Part shown: piece by piece, positions 8,450-19,747 of the stretch | How the letters are laid out: every line of letters begins with the position of its first letter | Position numbering within the stretch: position 1 is the stretch's first letter | DNA from: Tistlia consotensis USBA 355 | GTDB lineage: Bacteria > Pseudomonadota > Alphaproteobacteria > Kiloniellales > DSM-21159 | Assembly (NCBI RefSeq): GCF_900177295.1 | Contig: NZ_FWZX01000006.1 | Coordinates: 62,001-126,000, forward strand | Direction: 5' to 3' | DNA length: 64,000 bases | Made by a program: the position numbers and the translations under genes | Notes under the pieces: generated by a model | The model's database searches: none | The model's input: only the letters and a program-made list of their open reading frames with translations | Told to the model about the DNA's origin: nothing

Positions 8450-9331
8450 ATGCAGGGTTCGCAGGCTCGAAGCGGACACAACGTCTCGCCGGATTTCCTG
8501 GCCGAACGGGCCAAGTTCATCCGCCTGGAGACGGTGCGCCTGTCGCGGATCGCCGGCGCCGGCCACTATTCCAGCACCTTCTCGGCAGCCGAGCTGCTGG
8601 CCGCGCTCTACTACGCCCAGCTGCGCATCGATCCGGCGCAGCCCGGCTGGCCGGACCGCGACCGCTTCGTGCTGTCCAAGGGCCATGCCGCGATCGGCCT
8701 CTACCCGGTGCTGGCCGACCTCGGCTACTTCGACAAGGGCCTGCTCGACAACTACACCCGGTTCGGCAGCCCGTTCGGCGACCATCCGGACATGAAGAAG
8801 GTGCCGGGCATCGACTTCAGCTCCGGCTCGCTCGGCCACGGCCTGTCGATCGCCCTCGGCATGGCGCTCGGCGCCCGGGTCCAGCAGCGCAGCTTCCGGG
8901 TCTACTGCATGCTCGGCGACGGCGAGCTGCACGAGGGCCAGGTCTGGGAGGCGGCGATGGCCGCCGCCCACTACCGCCTGCAGGGCCTGGTCGCGATCGT
9001 CGACCGCAACCGACTGTGCATCGACGGCACGACCGAGGAGGTCATGCAGGTCGAGCCGATCGAGAAGCGCTTCGAGAGCTTCGGCTGGCAGGTGACGCGC
9101 ATCGACGGCCACGACGTCGAGGCGATCCTCTCGGCCTTCGACGCCCTGCCGCCGGTCGGCGAGGGCGCGCCGCGGATGATCGTCGCCGACACCATCAAGG
9201 GGCGCGGAGTCAAGCGCATGGAGCTGAGCCTCAACTGGCACGTCGGCAACCTGGTCGGCAGCGACTACGACGAGGTCGTCGCCGAGCTCGAGGCCGGCCT
9301 GCAGCCGCTGGCGCCGGAGCTGGTCCGATGA
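8450..9331 (+). CDS. transketolase, N-terminal (TPP-binding) subunit
   Basis: The 293-residue protein is the N-terminal half of a split transketolase. It shows SKGHAAIGLYP (76-86), the SGSLGHGLSIALGMALG block, and the TPP/Mg motif GDGELHEGQVWEAA (from 156) ending in VDRNRLCIDG. The ATG at 8450 is chosen because GGTGGAGG lies 10 bases upstream; the open frame upstream is low-complexity and overlaps the operator region. Split transketolases transfer two-carbon units and several serve dedicated catabolic routes, such as apulose 4-phosphate cleavage. The stop overlaps the start of the partner subunit (ATGA), which indicates coupled translation. Confidence 0.93.
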   Translation: MQGSQARSGHNVSPDFLAERAKFIRLETVRLSRIAGAGHYSSTFSAAELLAALYYAQLRIDPAQPGWPDRDRFVLSKGHAAIGLYPVLADLGYFDKGLLDNYTRFGSPFGDHPDMKKVPGIDFSSGSLGHGLSIALGMALGARVQQRSFRVYCMLGDGELHEGQVWEAAMAAAHYRLQGLVAIVDRNRLCIDGTTEEVMQVEPIEKRFESFGWQVTRIDGHDVEAILSAFDALPPVGEGAPRMIVADTIKGRGVKRMELSLNWHVGNLVGSDYDEVVAELEAGLQPLAPELVR

Positions 9332-10371
9332 GCGCGACCGCCAAGGGCTCCCAGGACCAGAGCGACATCTTCACCGGCACGACCCCGACGCCGGAGCTCA
9401 AGGACGCGCGCTCGGTCAAGGGCACGCCGGCCGCCGCGATGCCGGCCTTCGTGCTGGGCCAGGAGCTGGCGGAGCTCGCCGTGAGCGACCCGCGCATCGT
9501 CGTGCTGACCGCCGACCTCGCCTCGGCCAACCGTACGGTCGAGTTCAAGGCGCGGCACCCGGAGCGCTTCTTCGACTTCGGCATCGCCGAGAAGAACATG
9601 ATCACCGCCGCGGCCGGCCTCGCCTCCTGCGGCCAGTTGCCCTTCGCCGCGACCTTCGCCTCGTTCTGCGCCCTGCTCGGCGCCGAGCAGATCCGCACCG
9701 ACTGCGCCTATCCGCGCATGCCGGTGCGCGTCGTCGGCCACCACTCCGGCCTGTCGATGGGCTTCTACGGCACCAGCCACCATGCCCTGGAGGACCTCGG
9801 CATGATGCGCACGATCGCCGACCTGACGGTGGTCTGCGTCGCCGACGCCAACCAGCTGAGGGCCGTGCTGCGCGCCAGCCTCGACCATCCCGGGGCGATG
9901 TACATCCGCCTCGGCCGCGGCCGCGATCCAGAGGTCTATGCCGAGGTGCCGGCGGACTTCCGCTTCGGCAGGGCGACCCGGCTGCGCGAGGGCCGGGACC
10001 TGACGATCGTCGCGACCGGCGCCGAGGTGCGGCCGAGCCTCGATGCCGCGGCGCTGCTCGAGGCCGAAGGCGTGTCGGTCCGCGTCGTCGACATGCACAC
10101 GATCAAGCCACTCGACGCCGGGGAGATCCGCGCGGCCGCGGCCGAGACGGGCGCGATCCTCAGCGTCGAGGAGCACAACGTCATGGGCGGCCTGGGCAGC
10201 GCCATCGCCGAGGTCCTGGTCGAGCTCGACCGCCTGCCCTTCAAGCGCCACGGCGTCGAGGACCAGTTCGTGCCGGTCGGTCCGCCGGCCGCCCTCTACG
10301 CGCACTTCAAGCTCGATGCCGCCGGCATCGCCGAGACGGCCCGCGCCCTGCTGGACGCGCCACACCGTTAG
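9328..10371 (+). CDS. transketolase, C-terminal (pyrimidine-binding) subunit
   Basis: The 347-residue partner subunit contributes the TPP-activating glutamate in FFDFGIAEKNMITAAAGLA (E88) and carries the transketolase C-terminal domain (REGRDLTIVATGAEV, VVDMHTIKPLD, SVEEHNVMGGLGSA). The N-terminal 30 or so residues are a polar extension. It overlaps the N-subunit gene by four bases. An active site would form at the dimer interface with the product of 8450-9331. It cannot be a DXP synthase, which would be one longer chain. Donor and acceptor sugars are unknown. Confidence 0.93.
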   Translation: MSATAKGSQDQSDIFTGTTPTPELKDARSVKGTPAAAMPAFVLGQELAELAVSDPRIVVLTADLASANRTVEFKARHPERFFDFGIAEKNMITAAAGLASCGQLPFAATFASFCALLGAEQIRTDCAYPRMPVRVVGHHSGLSMGFYGTSHHALEDLGMMRTIADLTVVCVADANQLRAVLRASLDHPGAMYIRLGRGRDPEVYAEVPADFRFGRATRLREGRDLTIVATGAEVRPSLDAAALLEAEGVSVRVVDMHTIKPLDAGEIRAAAAETGAILSVEEHNVMGGLGSAIAEVLVELDRLPFKRHGVEDQFVPVGPPAALYAHFKLDAAGIAETARALLDAPHR

Positions 10372-10422
10372 CCTGGCTGCAACGCCTCGGCGGACGCCCG
10401 CCGGGGAAACCTGGAGGGGAAA

Positions 10423-12057
10423 ATGGGAGGTGGAATCGTGAAGAAGACACGACGGATGGCACTGACGGGCAGCGTCTTCGCCGTCGCCCTGGCGGCGGGC
10501 GGATGGCTGGCCCAGACCGGCGGCATCATCGCCAGCGCCGAGGCCGCGGGCAGCGACACCTTGGTGATCGCCCGCGACATGGATCTCGACTCGCTCGATC
10601 CGGCCCGGGCGTTCTGCGACACCTGCCAGATCTACATCAGCTCGGTCTACCAGCGGCTGGTCGACCTGGCCCCGGACAACAAGACCATCGTCCCGGCGCT
10701 CGCGACCAAGTGGGAGATCAACGCCGACCAGACGCAGTTCACCTTCCACCTCGACCCCAAGGCGACCTTCTCCGACGGCTCGCCGGTCGAGGCCAAGGAC
10801 GTCAAGTGGTCCTGGCTGCGGCTCAAGCACATGAAGAGCGGCCCGTCCTTCATGATGGACGGCGTGACCGCCATCGAGACCCCGGACGCCCACACCGTCG
10901 TCGTCAAGCTGGACGCGCCGAACTCCGAGTTCCTCGGCGTGCTGACCGCGCCCTACACCGGCGTCACCAACAGCGACGTCGCGATGCAGCACGGCGCCAA
11001 CGACAGCGACAAGGCGGACTCGACCGACACGGCCGAGAGCTGGTTCCTGCAGAACTCGGCCGGTGGCGGTCCCTTCGTGCTCGAGTCCTACCGCCCGAAC
11101 GACGAGCTGCGCCTGAAGCGCAACGACAACTACTGGGGCAAGAAGGCGGCGGTCGGCGAGATCGTCATCAAGCAGACCAAGGATGCGGTCAGCCAGGCGC
11201 AGATGCTGGAGAGCGGCGCCGCCGACATCGCCATGCAGATCGATCCCGACACCGCCAAGAACATCTCGAGCGGCGACGTCGTGATCAAGACCGTGCCGTC
11301 GTTCAACTTCGTCTACGTCGCGGTCAGCCCCGGCGCCAAGAACCTGCCGGTCAAGCTGACCCCGAAGGTGCGCGAGGCGATCGGCTACGCCATCGACTAC
11401 GAGGGCACGATCAACCTGACGCTGGGCGGCGACGGCAACCTGCAGCCGGCGCCGATCCCGAACGGCTTCCCGGGCACCGACAACCTGCCGATGCCGGTCC
11501 ACGACGTCGCCAAGGCCGAGGCCCTGCTGAAGGAGGCGGGAGTCGCCGACGGCTTCACGCTCGACGCCTACTTCCCGAACATCAACGTCTACGGCGTCGA
11601 CCTCTCGACGATGATGCAGAAGGTCCAGCAGGACCTCTCGAAGGTGAAGATCAAGCTCAACCTCAACCCGGTCACCTTCTCGGTCTGGCGCGAGCACATC
11701 AACGGCGACGGCATCCCGGTGACGGCGGTGTTCTACGCCCCCGACTACTACGGCTCGGGCCAGTACGTGCAGTACTTCGCCATGATGAAGGGCACGGCCT
11801 GGTCCAAGCGGGCCGGCGCCGCCAACGATCCCTCGGTGCTCAATCCGAAGGAGGGCGATCTGCTCGCCAAGGCCCTCGCGGCCTCCGGCGACAAGCGCGA
11901 CGGGTACTTCCACGAGATCGCGCTCGAGATCATCAAGGACCGGGTGATCATCCCCGTGGTCAGCCCGCAGCTGGTGCTGGCCTACCGCAAGAACGTCGAG
12001 GGCGTCCGCTACAGCGCCTGCTGCAACCTGCCGACGGCAGAACTGTCCCTGAAGTAG
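10423..12057 (+). CDS. ABC transporter substrate-binding protein, family 5 (peptide/oligopeptide type)
   Basis: This is a periplasmic solute-binding protein of up to 544 residues (PF00496). A signal peptide with KKTRRM, a hydrophobic core and a cleavage region IASAEAAG leads into DTLVIARDMDLDSLDPA. Further family motifs are KATFSDGSPVEAKDVKWSW and RLKRNDNYWG. Two starts compete: ATG 10423 with GGAGGGG 5 bases upstream, and GTG 10438 with GGAGGTGG just upstream; both keep the signal peptide. It follows the transketolase genes and is likely in the same GntR-controlled operon. A 15-bp hairpin directly after it may raise its mRNA level above that of the permeases. Confidence 0.92.
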   Translation: MGGGIVKKTRRMALTGSVFAVALAAGGWLAQTGGIIASAEAAGSDTLVIARDMDLDSLDPARAFCDTCQIYISSVYQRLVDLAPDNKTIVPALATKWEINADQTQFTFHLDPKATFSDGSPVEAKDVKWSWLRLKHMKSGPSFMMDGVTAIETPDAHTVVVKLDAPNSEFLGVLTAPYTGVTNSDVAMQHGANDSDKADSTDTAESWFLQNSAGGGPFVLESYRPNDELRLKRNDNYWGKKAAVGEIVIKQTKDAVSQAQMLESGAADIAMQIDPDTAKNISSGDVVIKTVPSFNFVYVAVSPGAKNLPVKLTPKVREAIGYAIDYEGTINLTLGGDGNLQPAPIPNGFPGTDNLPMPVHDVAKAEALLKEAGVADGFTLDAYFPNINVYGVDLSTMMQKVQQDLSKVKIKLNLNPVTFSVWREHINGDGIPVTAVFYAPDYYGSGQYVQYFAMMKGTAWSKRAGAANDPSVLNPKEGDLLAKALAASGDKRDGYFHEIALEIIKDRVIIPVVSPQLVLAYRKNVEGVRYSACCNLPTAELSLK

Positions 12058-12072
12058 GAGCCGTGCGACGCT

Positions 12073-12110
12073 GGAGCGCTTCCGCGGCGGCTGGCCCGCG
12101 GAGGCGCTCC
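12073..12110 (+). terminator. intra-operon hairpin after the binding-protein gene
   Basis: Two 15-base arms (12073-12087 and 12096-12110) pair with a single G-U wobble around an 8-base loop. There is no T-run, so this is more likely an mRNA-stabilising or partial-termination hairpin than a full terminator. Such a position between binding-protein and permease genes is common. Confidence 0.6.
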
Positions 12111-12133
12111 GGGTTGCCAGACCGAGGCCACCG

Positions 12134-13147
12134 ATGCAGCAGTACATCCTGCGCCGACTGCTGATGATGCCGCTGCTGCTGCTCGGCGTGGTGACGGTGG
12201 CCTTCTTCCTGTCGCACGTCACCAAGGGCGATCCGCTGTCCTCGGTCGTCTCCGAGCGCCAGATGAACAACAAGGTGGTGGTCGAGGCGGCGCGCAAGCG
12301 CTGGGGCCTGGACCGCAGCCTGCCCGACCAGTACCGCATCTATCTCGGCAACCTGGTGACCGGCGACCTCGGCACCTCGTTCCGCACCAAGCGCGGCGTC
12401 GGCGAGGACATCGCCGACCGGCTGCCGGCGACGCTGGAGCTGGTCGTCGCCGCGATGATCGTCGGCACCGGCTGCGGCATCGGCCTCGGCGTCCTGGCCG
12501 CGCACAAGCGCAACGAGGCGGCCGACCACGGCGCCCGCTTCTTCGCGCTGATCGGCTCGTCGATCCCGGTCTTCTGGTCCGGCCTGATCCTGCTCTACCT
12601 CTTCTCGGTCCAGCTCGGCTGGCTGCCCGGCGCCGGGCGGCTCGACGCGCGCACCGCCGCGCCGCCCTTCGTCACCGGCATGTTCACCGTCGACGCGCTG
12701 ATCGCCGGCGACCTCCAGACCTTCCTGCAGGCGCTCGGCCACCTGATCCTGCCGGCCTTCGTGCTCGGCTGGGCGGTGATGGGCATCATCTCCCGGCTGG
12801 TCCGCGCCTCGATGCTCGACGTGCTGAACCAGGACTACGTGCTGACCGCGCGCGCCAAGGGCGCGGCGGAGCTGCGGGTCCTGCTGCACCACGCGCTGCG
12901 CAACGCGCTGATCCCGACGCTGACCATCATCGGCTACTCCTTCGCCTACCTGATCACCGGCGCGGTGCTGACCGAGGCGATCTTCTCCTGGCCCGGGATC
13001 GGCTCCTACGCCGTCGAATCGGCACGCGCGCTCGACTACCCGGCGATCGTCGGCGTCACGATCATCGGCGCCCTGGCCTTCCTGCTGGCCAACCTGGTGA
13101 CCGACGTCGCCTATGCCCTCGCCAACCCGAAGATCAAGCTGGGCTGA
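12134..13147 (+). CDS. ABC transporter permease (DppB-type)
   Basis: The 337-residue inner-membrane protein starts [26 protein letters not shown], the standard first helix of DppB/OppB-type permeases. It keeps [24 protein letters not shown] and the EAA loop [37 protein letters not shown], which contacts the ATPases. About six membrane helices are visible. It lies 76 bases after the binding-protein gene, across the hairpin, and 2 bases before the second permease. Together with the next three genes it builds a complete peptide-type importer. Confidence 0.93.
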   Translation: MQQYILRRLLMMPLLLLGVVTVAFFLSHVTKGDPLSSVVSERQMNNKVVVEAARKRWGLDRSLPDQYRIYLGNLVTGDLGTSFRTKRGVGEDIADRLPATLELVVAAMIVGTGCGIGLGVLAAHKRNEAADHGARFFALIGSSIPVFWSGLILLYLFSVQLGWLPGAGRLDARTAAPPFVTGMFTVDALIAGDLQTFLQALGHLILPAFVLGWAVMGIISRLVRASMLDVLNQDYVLTARAKGAAELRVLLHHALRNALIPTLTIIGYSFAYLITGAVLTEAIFSWPGIGSYAVESARALDYPAIVGVTIIGALAFLLANLVTDVAYALANPKIKLG

Positions 13148-13149
13148 CC

Positions 13150-13995
13150 ATGGCGGCGAGCGACGGCATCCTCGCCCGGACCTGGCGCCGCCCGCAGTGG
13201 CTGACCCTGCCGCTGATCGTCGGCGCGGCGGTCGTCGCCTTCTGGGTGCTGGTCGCCCTGACCTTCCATCTCTGGGCGCCCTACGACCCGCTCGACATGG
13301 TCGCCCGGCGCCTGCAGCCGCCGAGCCTGGCGCACTGGCTCGGCACCGACGCGCTCGGCCGCGACGTGCTGACCCGCACCCTGGCCGGCGCCCGACACTC
13401 GCTGCCGATCGCCCTGGTCGTGGTCGCCAGCGCGGTCGCGGCCGGCTCCTTCCTCGGTGCGCTCTCCGGCTTCTTCGGCGGCCTGTTCGGCGCCGCGATC
13501 ATGCGCCTCGTCGACATCACCCTGTCGTTCCCGCCGGTCCTGCTGGCGATGGCGGTCGCGGCCTCGCTCGGCCCGGGCCTGAAGAACGCGGCCATCGCCA
13601 TGGTCATCGTCTGGTGGCCGGTCTACGCCCGGCTGATGCGCGCCCAGGTGCTGGAGGTCAAGGAGCGCGAGCACGTCGAGGCCGCGGTCGCCTGCGGCGC
13701 CTCGCGCACGCGCCTCCTGGTCGTGCACATCCTGTCGCTCTGCTGGACCCCGGTGATGATCAACGCGACCATGGACTTCGGCCAGGTCGTGCTGCTCGCC
13801 GCCTCGCTCAGCTTCATCGGCCTGGGCGCCACGCCGCCGACGCCGGAGTGGGGCTCGATGATCTCCGACGGCGCGACGCACTTCTATTCCTGGTGGATCG
13901 CCTTCGGCCCCGGCATGGCGATCCTGGCGGTCGTGCTCGGCTTCAACTTCCTGGGCGACGGGCTGCGCGACATGCTCGACCCGCGCACCGTCTGA
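13150..13995 (+). CDS. ABC transporter permease (DppC-type)
   Basis: The 281-residue second permease shows [22 protein letters not shown] near residue 60, the hallmark of DppC/OppC, and the EAA loop [33 protein letters not shown]. The C-terminus [16 protein letters not shown] is also typical. It is separated from the DppB-type gene by 2 bases and from the first ATPase gene by 10, so all are one transcript. It pairs with the product of 12134-13147 to form the translocation pore. Confidence 0.93.
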   Translation: MAASDGILARTWRRPQWLTLPLIVGAAVVAFWVLVALTFHLWAPYDPLDMVARRLQPPSLAHWLGTDALGRDVLTRTLAGARHSLPIALVVVASAVAAGSFLGALSGFFGGLFGAAIMRLVDITLSFPPVLLAMAVAASLGPGLKNAAIAMVIVWWPVYARLMRAQVLEVKEREHVEAAVACGASRTRLLVVHILSLCWTPVMINATMDFGQVVLLAASLSFIGLGATPPTPEWGSMISDGATHFYSWWIAFGPGMAILAVVLGFNFLGDGLRDMLDPRTV

Positions 13996-14005
13996 GGCAC
14001 CGGGC

Positions 14006-15043
14006 ATGAGCCAGCAGCCCCTGCTCGAGATCGCCGGCCTCAAGGTCACCTTCGGCCGCGGCGCCGCGAGCGCCGACGCCGTCGCCGGCGTCGACCTGAC
14101 GGTGGCGCCCGGCGAGGTGCTCGGCATCGTCGGCGAGTCCGGCTCGGGCAAGTCGGTGACCATGCTGGCGGCCATGGGGCTGACGCCGAAGAGCGCCCGC
14201 ATCGGCGGCTCGGTGCGCTTCCGCGGCCAGGAGCTGGTCGGCATGCCGCAGAAGGGCCTGCGCGCGATCCGCGGCGCGCGCATGGCGATGATCTTCCAGG
14301 ACCCGCTGACCTCGCTGAACCCGGTGCTGACGATCGGCGCGCAGGTCGCCGAGGCGCTGCGCCTGCACAATCCCGGCCTGTCGCGCAAGGCCGCGATGGC
14401 GCGCGCCGTCGAGCTGCTGGCCCTGGTCTCGATCCCCGAGCCGGAGCGCCGGGTCCGCCAGTACCCCCACGAGTTCTCCGGCGGCATGCGCCAGCGCGCG
14501 ATGATCGCCATGGCGGTCGCCAACAGCCCCGACCTGCTGATCGCCGACGAGCCGACGACGGCGCTCGACGTGACGGTCCAGGCGCAGATCATGGAGGTGC
14601 TGAAGGAGCTGCGCGAGCGCCTCGGCATTGGCCTGGTGCTGATCACTCACGACCTCGGCGTGGTCGCCGGCGCCGCCGACCGGATCGCCGTGATGTACGG
14701 CGGCCGGGTCGTCGAGCAGGGCAAGGTCGACGACGTCTTCTACCGCTCGCGCCACCCCTACACGCGCGGCCTGCTCGCCTCGATCCCGAAGCTCGACGTC
14801 CGGCAGGAGCGCCTGCAGCCGATCGAGGGCGCGCCGCCCTCGCTGACCAGCCGGCCGAGCGGCTGCCCCTTCCATCCGCGCTGCCCGCTCGCCGAAGCGC
14901 GCTGCAGCAGCGAGGAGCCGCTGCTGCGCCAGGTCGGCGCGGTCGAGACCCGCTGCCACTTCGCCGAGCGGCTCGACGATCCGGAGGGCGGCATCGTCGT
15001 GCCCTTCGACAAGGCGCCTGCCAGGAAGGCGGTCGGCCCATGA
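14006..15043 (+). CDS. ABC transporter ATP-binding protein (DppD-type)
   Basis: This ATPase of 345 residues has Walker A GESGSGKS, a Q-loop in [17 protein letters not shown], the signature [14 protein letters not shown] and Walker [13 protein letters not shown]. The C-terminal oligopeptide-type extension has a Cys cluster in [18 protein letters not shown], which in related proteins binds an Fe-S cluster. It overlaps the next ATPase gene by four bases. With DppF-type it energises the importer fed by the family 5 binding protein. Confidence 0.93.
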   Translation: MSQQPLLEIAGLKVTFGRGAASADAVAGVDLTVAPGEVLGIVGESGSGKSVTMLAAMGLTPKSARIGGSVRFRGQELVGMPQKGLRAIRGARMAMIFQDPLTSLNPVLTIGAQVAEALRLHNPGLSRKAAMARAVELLALVSIPEPERRVRQYPHEFSGGMRQRAMIAMAVANSPDLLIADEPTTALDVTVQAQIMEVLKELRERLGIGLVLITHDLGVVAGAADRIAVMYGGRVVEQGKVDDVFYRSRHPYTRGLLASIPKLDVRQERLQPIEGAPPSLTSRPSGCPFHPRCPLAEARCSSEEPLLRQVGAVETRCHFAERLDDPEGGIVVPFDKAPARKAVGP

Positions 15044-16059
15044 CCGCGGCCTCCCCCGCTGCCGGGACGCCGGCGCTGGCGGTCGACGGGCTGGTCAAGG
15101 ACTTCCCGGTGCGCGGCGGCCTGCTCTTCGACCGGGTGACGGCACGGGTGCGCGCGGTCGCCGGCGTGTCGTTCGAGATCCCGGCCGGCCGGACCCTCGG
15201 CCTGGTCGGCGAGTCGGGCTGCGGGAAGTCGACCCTCGGCCGCTGCATCGTCCGGCTCATCGAGCCGACCGGCGGCGCGATCCGCTTCAAGGGCCGCGAC
15301 ATCGCGCCGGTGCCGCGCGAGGAGATGCGCGCCCTGCGCCAGCACCTGCAGATCGTCTTCCAGGACCCCTACGCCTCGCTGCATCCCCGCCAGCGCATCG
15401 AGCGGATCATCGCCGAGCCGCTGCGCCTGACCGCCATGAGCCCGGCCGAGCGCCGGGCGCGCGTCGCCGAGCTGCTGGAGCTGGTCAGGCTCGATCCCGA
15501 GCACGCGCGGCGCTATCCGCACGAGCTGTCCGGCGGCCAGCGCCAGCGGGTCGGCATCGCGCGGGCGCTGGCGCTCAATCCCGAGGTGATCGTGCTCGAC
15601 GAGCCGGTCTCGGCGCTCGACGTCTCGATCCAGGCCGGCGTGCTGAACCTGCTGAAGGAGCTGCAGCAGCTGCTCGGCATCACCTATCTGTTCATCGCCC
15701 ACGACCTCTCGGTGGTCCGGCACATCTCGCACCGGGTCGCCGTCATGTATCTCGGCAAGATCGTCGAGATCGCCGACGCCGAGGCGCTCTACGGCGGTGC
15801 CCTGCACCCCTACACCCAGGCGCTGCTGTCGGCCGTGCCGCTGCCGGATCCGCGGCGCGAGCGGGCGCGCGAGCGCATCGTGCTGCAGGGCGACGTGCCG
15901 AGCCCGCTGAATCCGCCCTCGGGCTGCCGCTTCCGCAGCCGCTGCTGGAAGGCGCAGGGGATCTGCGCGCGCGAGGAGCCGGCGCTGGCCGAACAGGGCG
16001 AGTCCGGGCATCGCGTGGCCTGCCATTTCCCGGAGCCGCCGGCGGCGGCCACGCCCTAG
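15040..16059 (+). CDS. ABC transporter ATP-binding protein (DppF-type)
   Basis: The 339-residue second ATPase has Walker [28 protein letters not shown], signature [17 protein letters not shown] and Walker [13 protein letters not shown]. Its C-terminal oligopeptide-type domain has [20 protein letters not shown]. The start overlaps the stop of the DppD-type gene (ATGA), indicating coupled translation. The cluster from 10423 to 16059 is a full five-component importer; its specificity could be peptides, but members of this family also carry opines, sugars and other amines. Confidence 0.93.
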   Translation: MTAASPAAGTPALAVDGLVKDFPVRGGLLFDRVTARVRAVAGVSFEIPAGRTLGLVGESGCGKSTLGRCIVRLIEPTGGAIRFKGRDIAPVPREEMRALRQHLQIVFQDPYASLHPRQRIERIIAEPLRLTAMSPAERRARVAELLELVRLDPEHARRYPHELSGGQRQRVGIARALALNPEVIVLDEPVSALDVSIQAGVLNLLKELQQLLGITYLFIAHDLSVVRHISHRVAVMYLGKIVEIADAEALYGGALHPYTQALLSAVPLPDPRRERARERIVLQGDVPSPLNPPSGCRFRSRCWKAQGICAREEPALAEQGESGHRVACHFPEPPAAATP

Positions 16060-16136
16060 GCCGGGACGGCCCCGCCCCTCTTCCCCTCGTGCCCCGTCTT
16101 CCTCTCGTGCAAGGCCGAACCCAAGGAGAGCCCTCG

Positions 16137-17060
16137 ATGGACAGCAGTCAGGACTTCAGCCCGGAGGCCTTCCTCGGCGGCGCCGCCTTCATCGACGGCC
16201 GCTTCGTGCCGATCGGCGAGGCCAAGATCTCGGTGCTCGACCGCGGCCTGTCGCGCTCCGACGCGACCTACGACGTCACCAACGTCTGGAAGGGCTGGAT
16301 CTTCCGGCTCGACGACCACCTGGAGCGCTTCGAGCGCAACATGGCGGCGCTCAGGCTGAAGGCGCCCTACGCGCGCGAGCGGATCCGCGAGATCCTGATC
16401 GAGTGCGTGCGGCTGTCGGGCCTGCAGGATTCCTTCCTGCAGATGACCTGCACGCGCGGCCTCACGCCCAAGGGCTCGCGCGACCCGCGCACCGCGGTCA
16501 ACACCTTCTACGCCTTCGCCGTGCCCTTCGTCTGGATCGCCGACCCGGAGCAGCAGAAGACCGGGCTCAACCTGCACATCTCCTCGATCGAGCGCATCTC
16601 GCCGAAGTCGGTCGACCCGCGGACCAAGAACTTCCACTGGATCGACCTGACCCTGGGCCTGTTCGAGGCCTACGACGCGGGCTGCGACCTGGAGGTGCTG
16701 ATCGACGGCGCCGGCAACATCACCGAGGGCCCCGGCTTCAACGTCTTCGTGCGCAAGGGCGGCCGGCTGGTGACGCCGGACGCGGGCGTGTTCGACGGCA
16801 TGACCCGGCGCACCGTGATCGAGCTCTGCGCCGAGACCAACATCGCGGTCACGGCCGAGGCCGTGCCGGTCGAGGCGGTGCGCGGCGCCGACGAGATCTT
16901 CATCACCAGCACGGCCGGCGGCGTCATGCCGGTCACCCGGCTCGACGGCATCCCGGTCGGCGACGGCACGCCCGGCCCGCTGACCCGGCGGCTGAAGGAT
17001 CTCTACTGGTCGAAGAAGGAGGCCGGCTGGCTCGGCACGCCGGTCGACTACGGCGCCTGA
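16137..17060 (+). CDS. class IV aminotransferase (branched-chain/D-amino acid type)
   Basis: The 307-residue fold-type IV PLP enzyme begins with a short extension and then GGAAFIDGRFVPIGEAKISVLDRGLSRSDA. The catalytic lysine is K164 in DPRTKNFHWIDLTLG, and phosphate-binding residues are in GNITEGPGFNVFV and ITSTAGGVMPVT. The ATG at 16137 has AAGGAGAG 9 bases upstream. It is the last gene of the locus, 77 bases after the DppF-type gene. Fold type IV includes branched-chain, D-amino acid and (R)-amine transaminases; the sequence alone does not decide. Having a second, unrelated transaminase here suggests that the imported compound has two amino groups or that one enzyme regenerates the other's acceptor. 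Confidence 0.88.
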   Translation: MDSSQDFSPEAFLGGAAFIDGRFVPIGEAKISVLDRGLSRSDATYDVTNVWKGWIFRLDDHLERFERNMAALRLKAPYARERIREILIECVRLSGLQDSFLQMTCTRGLTPKGSRDPRTAVNTFYAFAVPFVWIADPEQQKTGLNLHISSIERISPKSVDPRTKNFHWIDLTLGLFEAYDAGCDLEVLIDGAGNITEGPGFNVFVRKGGRLVTPDAGVFDGMTRRTVIELCAETNIAVTAEAVPVEAVRGADEIFITSTAGGVMPVTRLDGIPVGDGTPGPLTRRLKDLYWSKKEAGWLGTPVDYGA

Positions 17061-17080
17061 GCGGAACGACGGCGGCGGCA

Positions 17081-17118
17081 AAAGAAAACGGCGGCGGAGC
17101 CCCGGGCTTCGCCGCCGT
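17081..17118 (-). terminator. rho-independent terminator for the leftward secreted-protein gene
   Basis: Arms at 17088-17102 and 17104-17118 pair with one wobble. Read leftward, the hairpin ends in TTTTCTTTT (17081-17089), a proper U-tract, so it terminates the gene at 17163-17789. The same hairpin may partly stop rightward transcripts of the transport operon, since the two units converge here. Confidence 0.8.
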
Positions 17119-17162
17119 CGTCGTGCCTCGGCGCCGCTACCGCGGCGCGCCGCCGGAGCGCG

Positions 17163-17789
17163 TCAGTCGCGCACCAGCGTGTAGTTGTAGCGCGTCCCGG
17201 CCGTGACCTCGATGACGTGCTTCCTGAGCTTGCCGCCCTTCTGCTGGGCATGGACCATGTACCAGCCGGCCGGCAGCACGACCTCGGTCTCGGCGGCGTT
17301 GGCCGAGAAGATCACGTCGCGCTTGCCCTGGTAGTTCTTGCGATAGCTGAGGATCTGCCAGTCGATCGGCGTCTGGAGCGGCTTGCCGCCGACGTGCGGG
17401 ATCATGTTGAGGCCGATCTCGCCGGCGTTGAGGTTGACCTCGTGCGGCAGGTCCTTGGCCGAGCGGACGTCGAGGTCCTCCTCGATCACCGTGGCGCCGT
17501 AGGCGGTGGTCAGCCTGTAGCGGCCGGGCTTGACGTCGACGTTGGCGACGCCGCCGGTCAGGTTGGCGACGGTCTCCCGGCGGCCCTGGTCGACGCGCTC
17601 GAGCATGAAGCTGACGTTGCGCGGGATCGGCTTGGCGCCGGAGACGATGACCGCCTGCAGCTGCAGCGGCATGGTCGCGTTCCCTCGGGCCTGCTGATCG
17701 TTGCTGGCGGCGGAGGCGCTGGCCACGGAACCCGCGGCGAAAGCACAGAAGGCGGCAGCCGATACGGCACGTCCGACCCAACGGAGCAT
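17163..17789 (-). CDS. exported protein of unknown function
   Basis: The 208-residue protein has a clear signal peptide (MLRWVGRAVSAAAFCAF, then SVASASAAS) with likely cleavage near residue 29. The mature part looks like beta-sandwich repeats: ETVANLTGGVANVDVKPGRYRLTTAYG and TEVVLPAGWYMVHAQQKGG, with the carboxypeptidase-regulatory or Ig-like pattern of PGRY/AGWY turns. There are no Cys in the mature part. The ATG at 17789 has GAGGGG 9 bases upstream. It is in the same direction as fhs but 200 bases away and has its own terminator, so it is probably a separate unit. Function is unknown; a periplasmic carrier or accessory protein is possible. Confidence 0.8.
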   Translation of the reverse strand: MLRWVGRAVSAAAFCAFAAGSVASASAASNDQQARGNATMPLQLQAVIVSGAKPIPRNVSFMLERVDQGRRETVANLTGGVANVDVKPGRYRLTTAYGATVIEEDLDVRSAKDLPHEVNLNAGEIGLNMIPHVGGKPLQTPIDWQILSYRKNYQGKRDVIFSANAAETEVVLPAGWYMVHAQQKGGKLRKHVIEVTAGTRYNYTLVRD

Positions 17790-17988
17790 GAGAGATCCCC
17801 TCGATCCGGAACAGTGATGTCGTCGTACACCTAGCCCCATAAGGTTTACAAGGGATGAAGGGGGAACTGCGACATCTCAAACACTTGTCGCGCGAGTTCC
17901 CGCGCCGGTGAGAGGTCCGCGCCGCGCCTTCGGTGCGCGGCCGGGAGCCGCGCGCCGCCGCGCCGCGGTCCGGCCGCGCCGCCGGCGG

Positions 17989-19659
<1,671 letters not shown>

Positions 19660-19747
19660 GGTCCTGCCTCTCCCTGTCTGGTCTCGCGCTGCTTCGAAAT
19701 GGCAACGGCGCGGGACGCTAGCCCGAGGCGGCGGCGAGCGACTGTCC

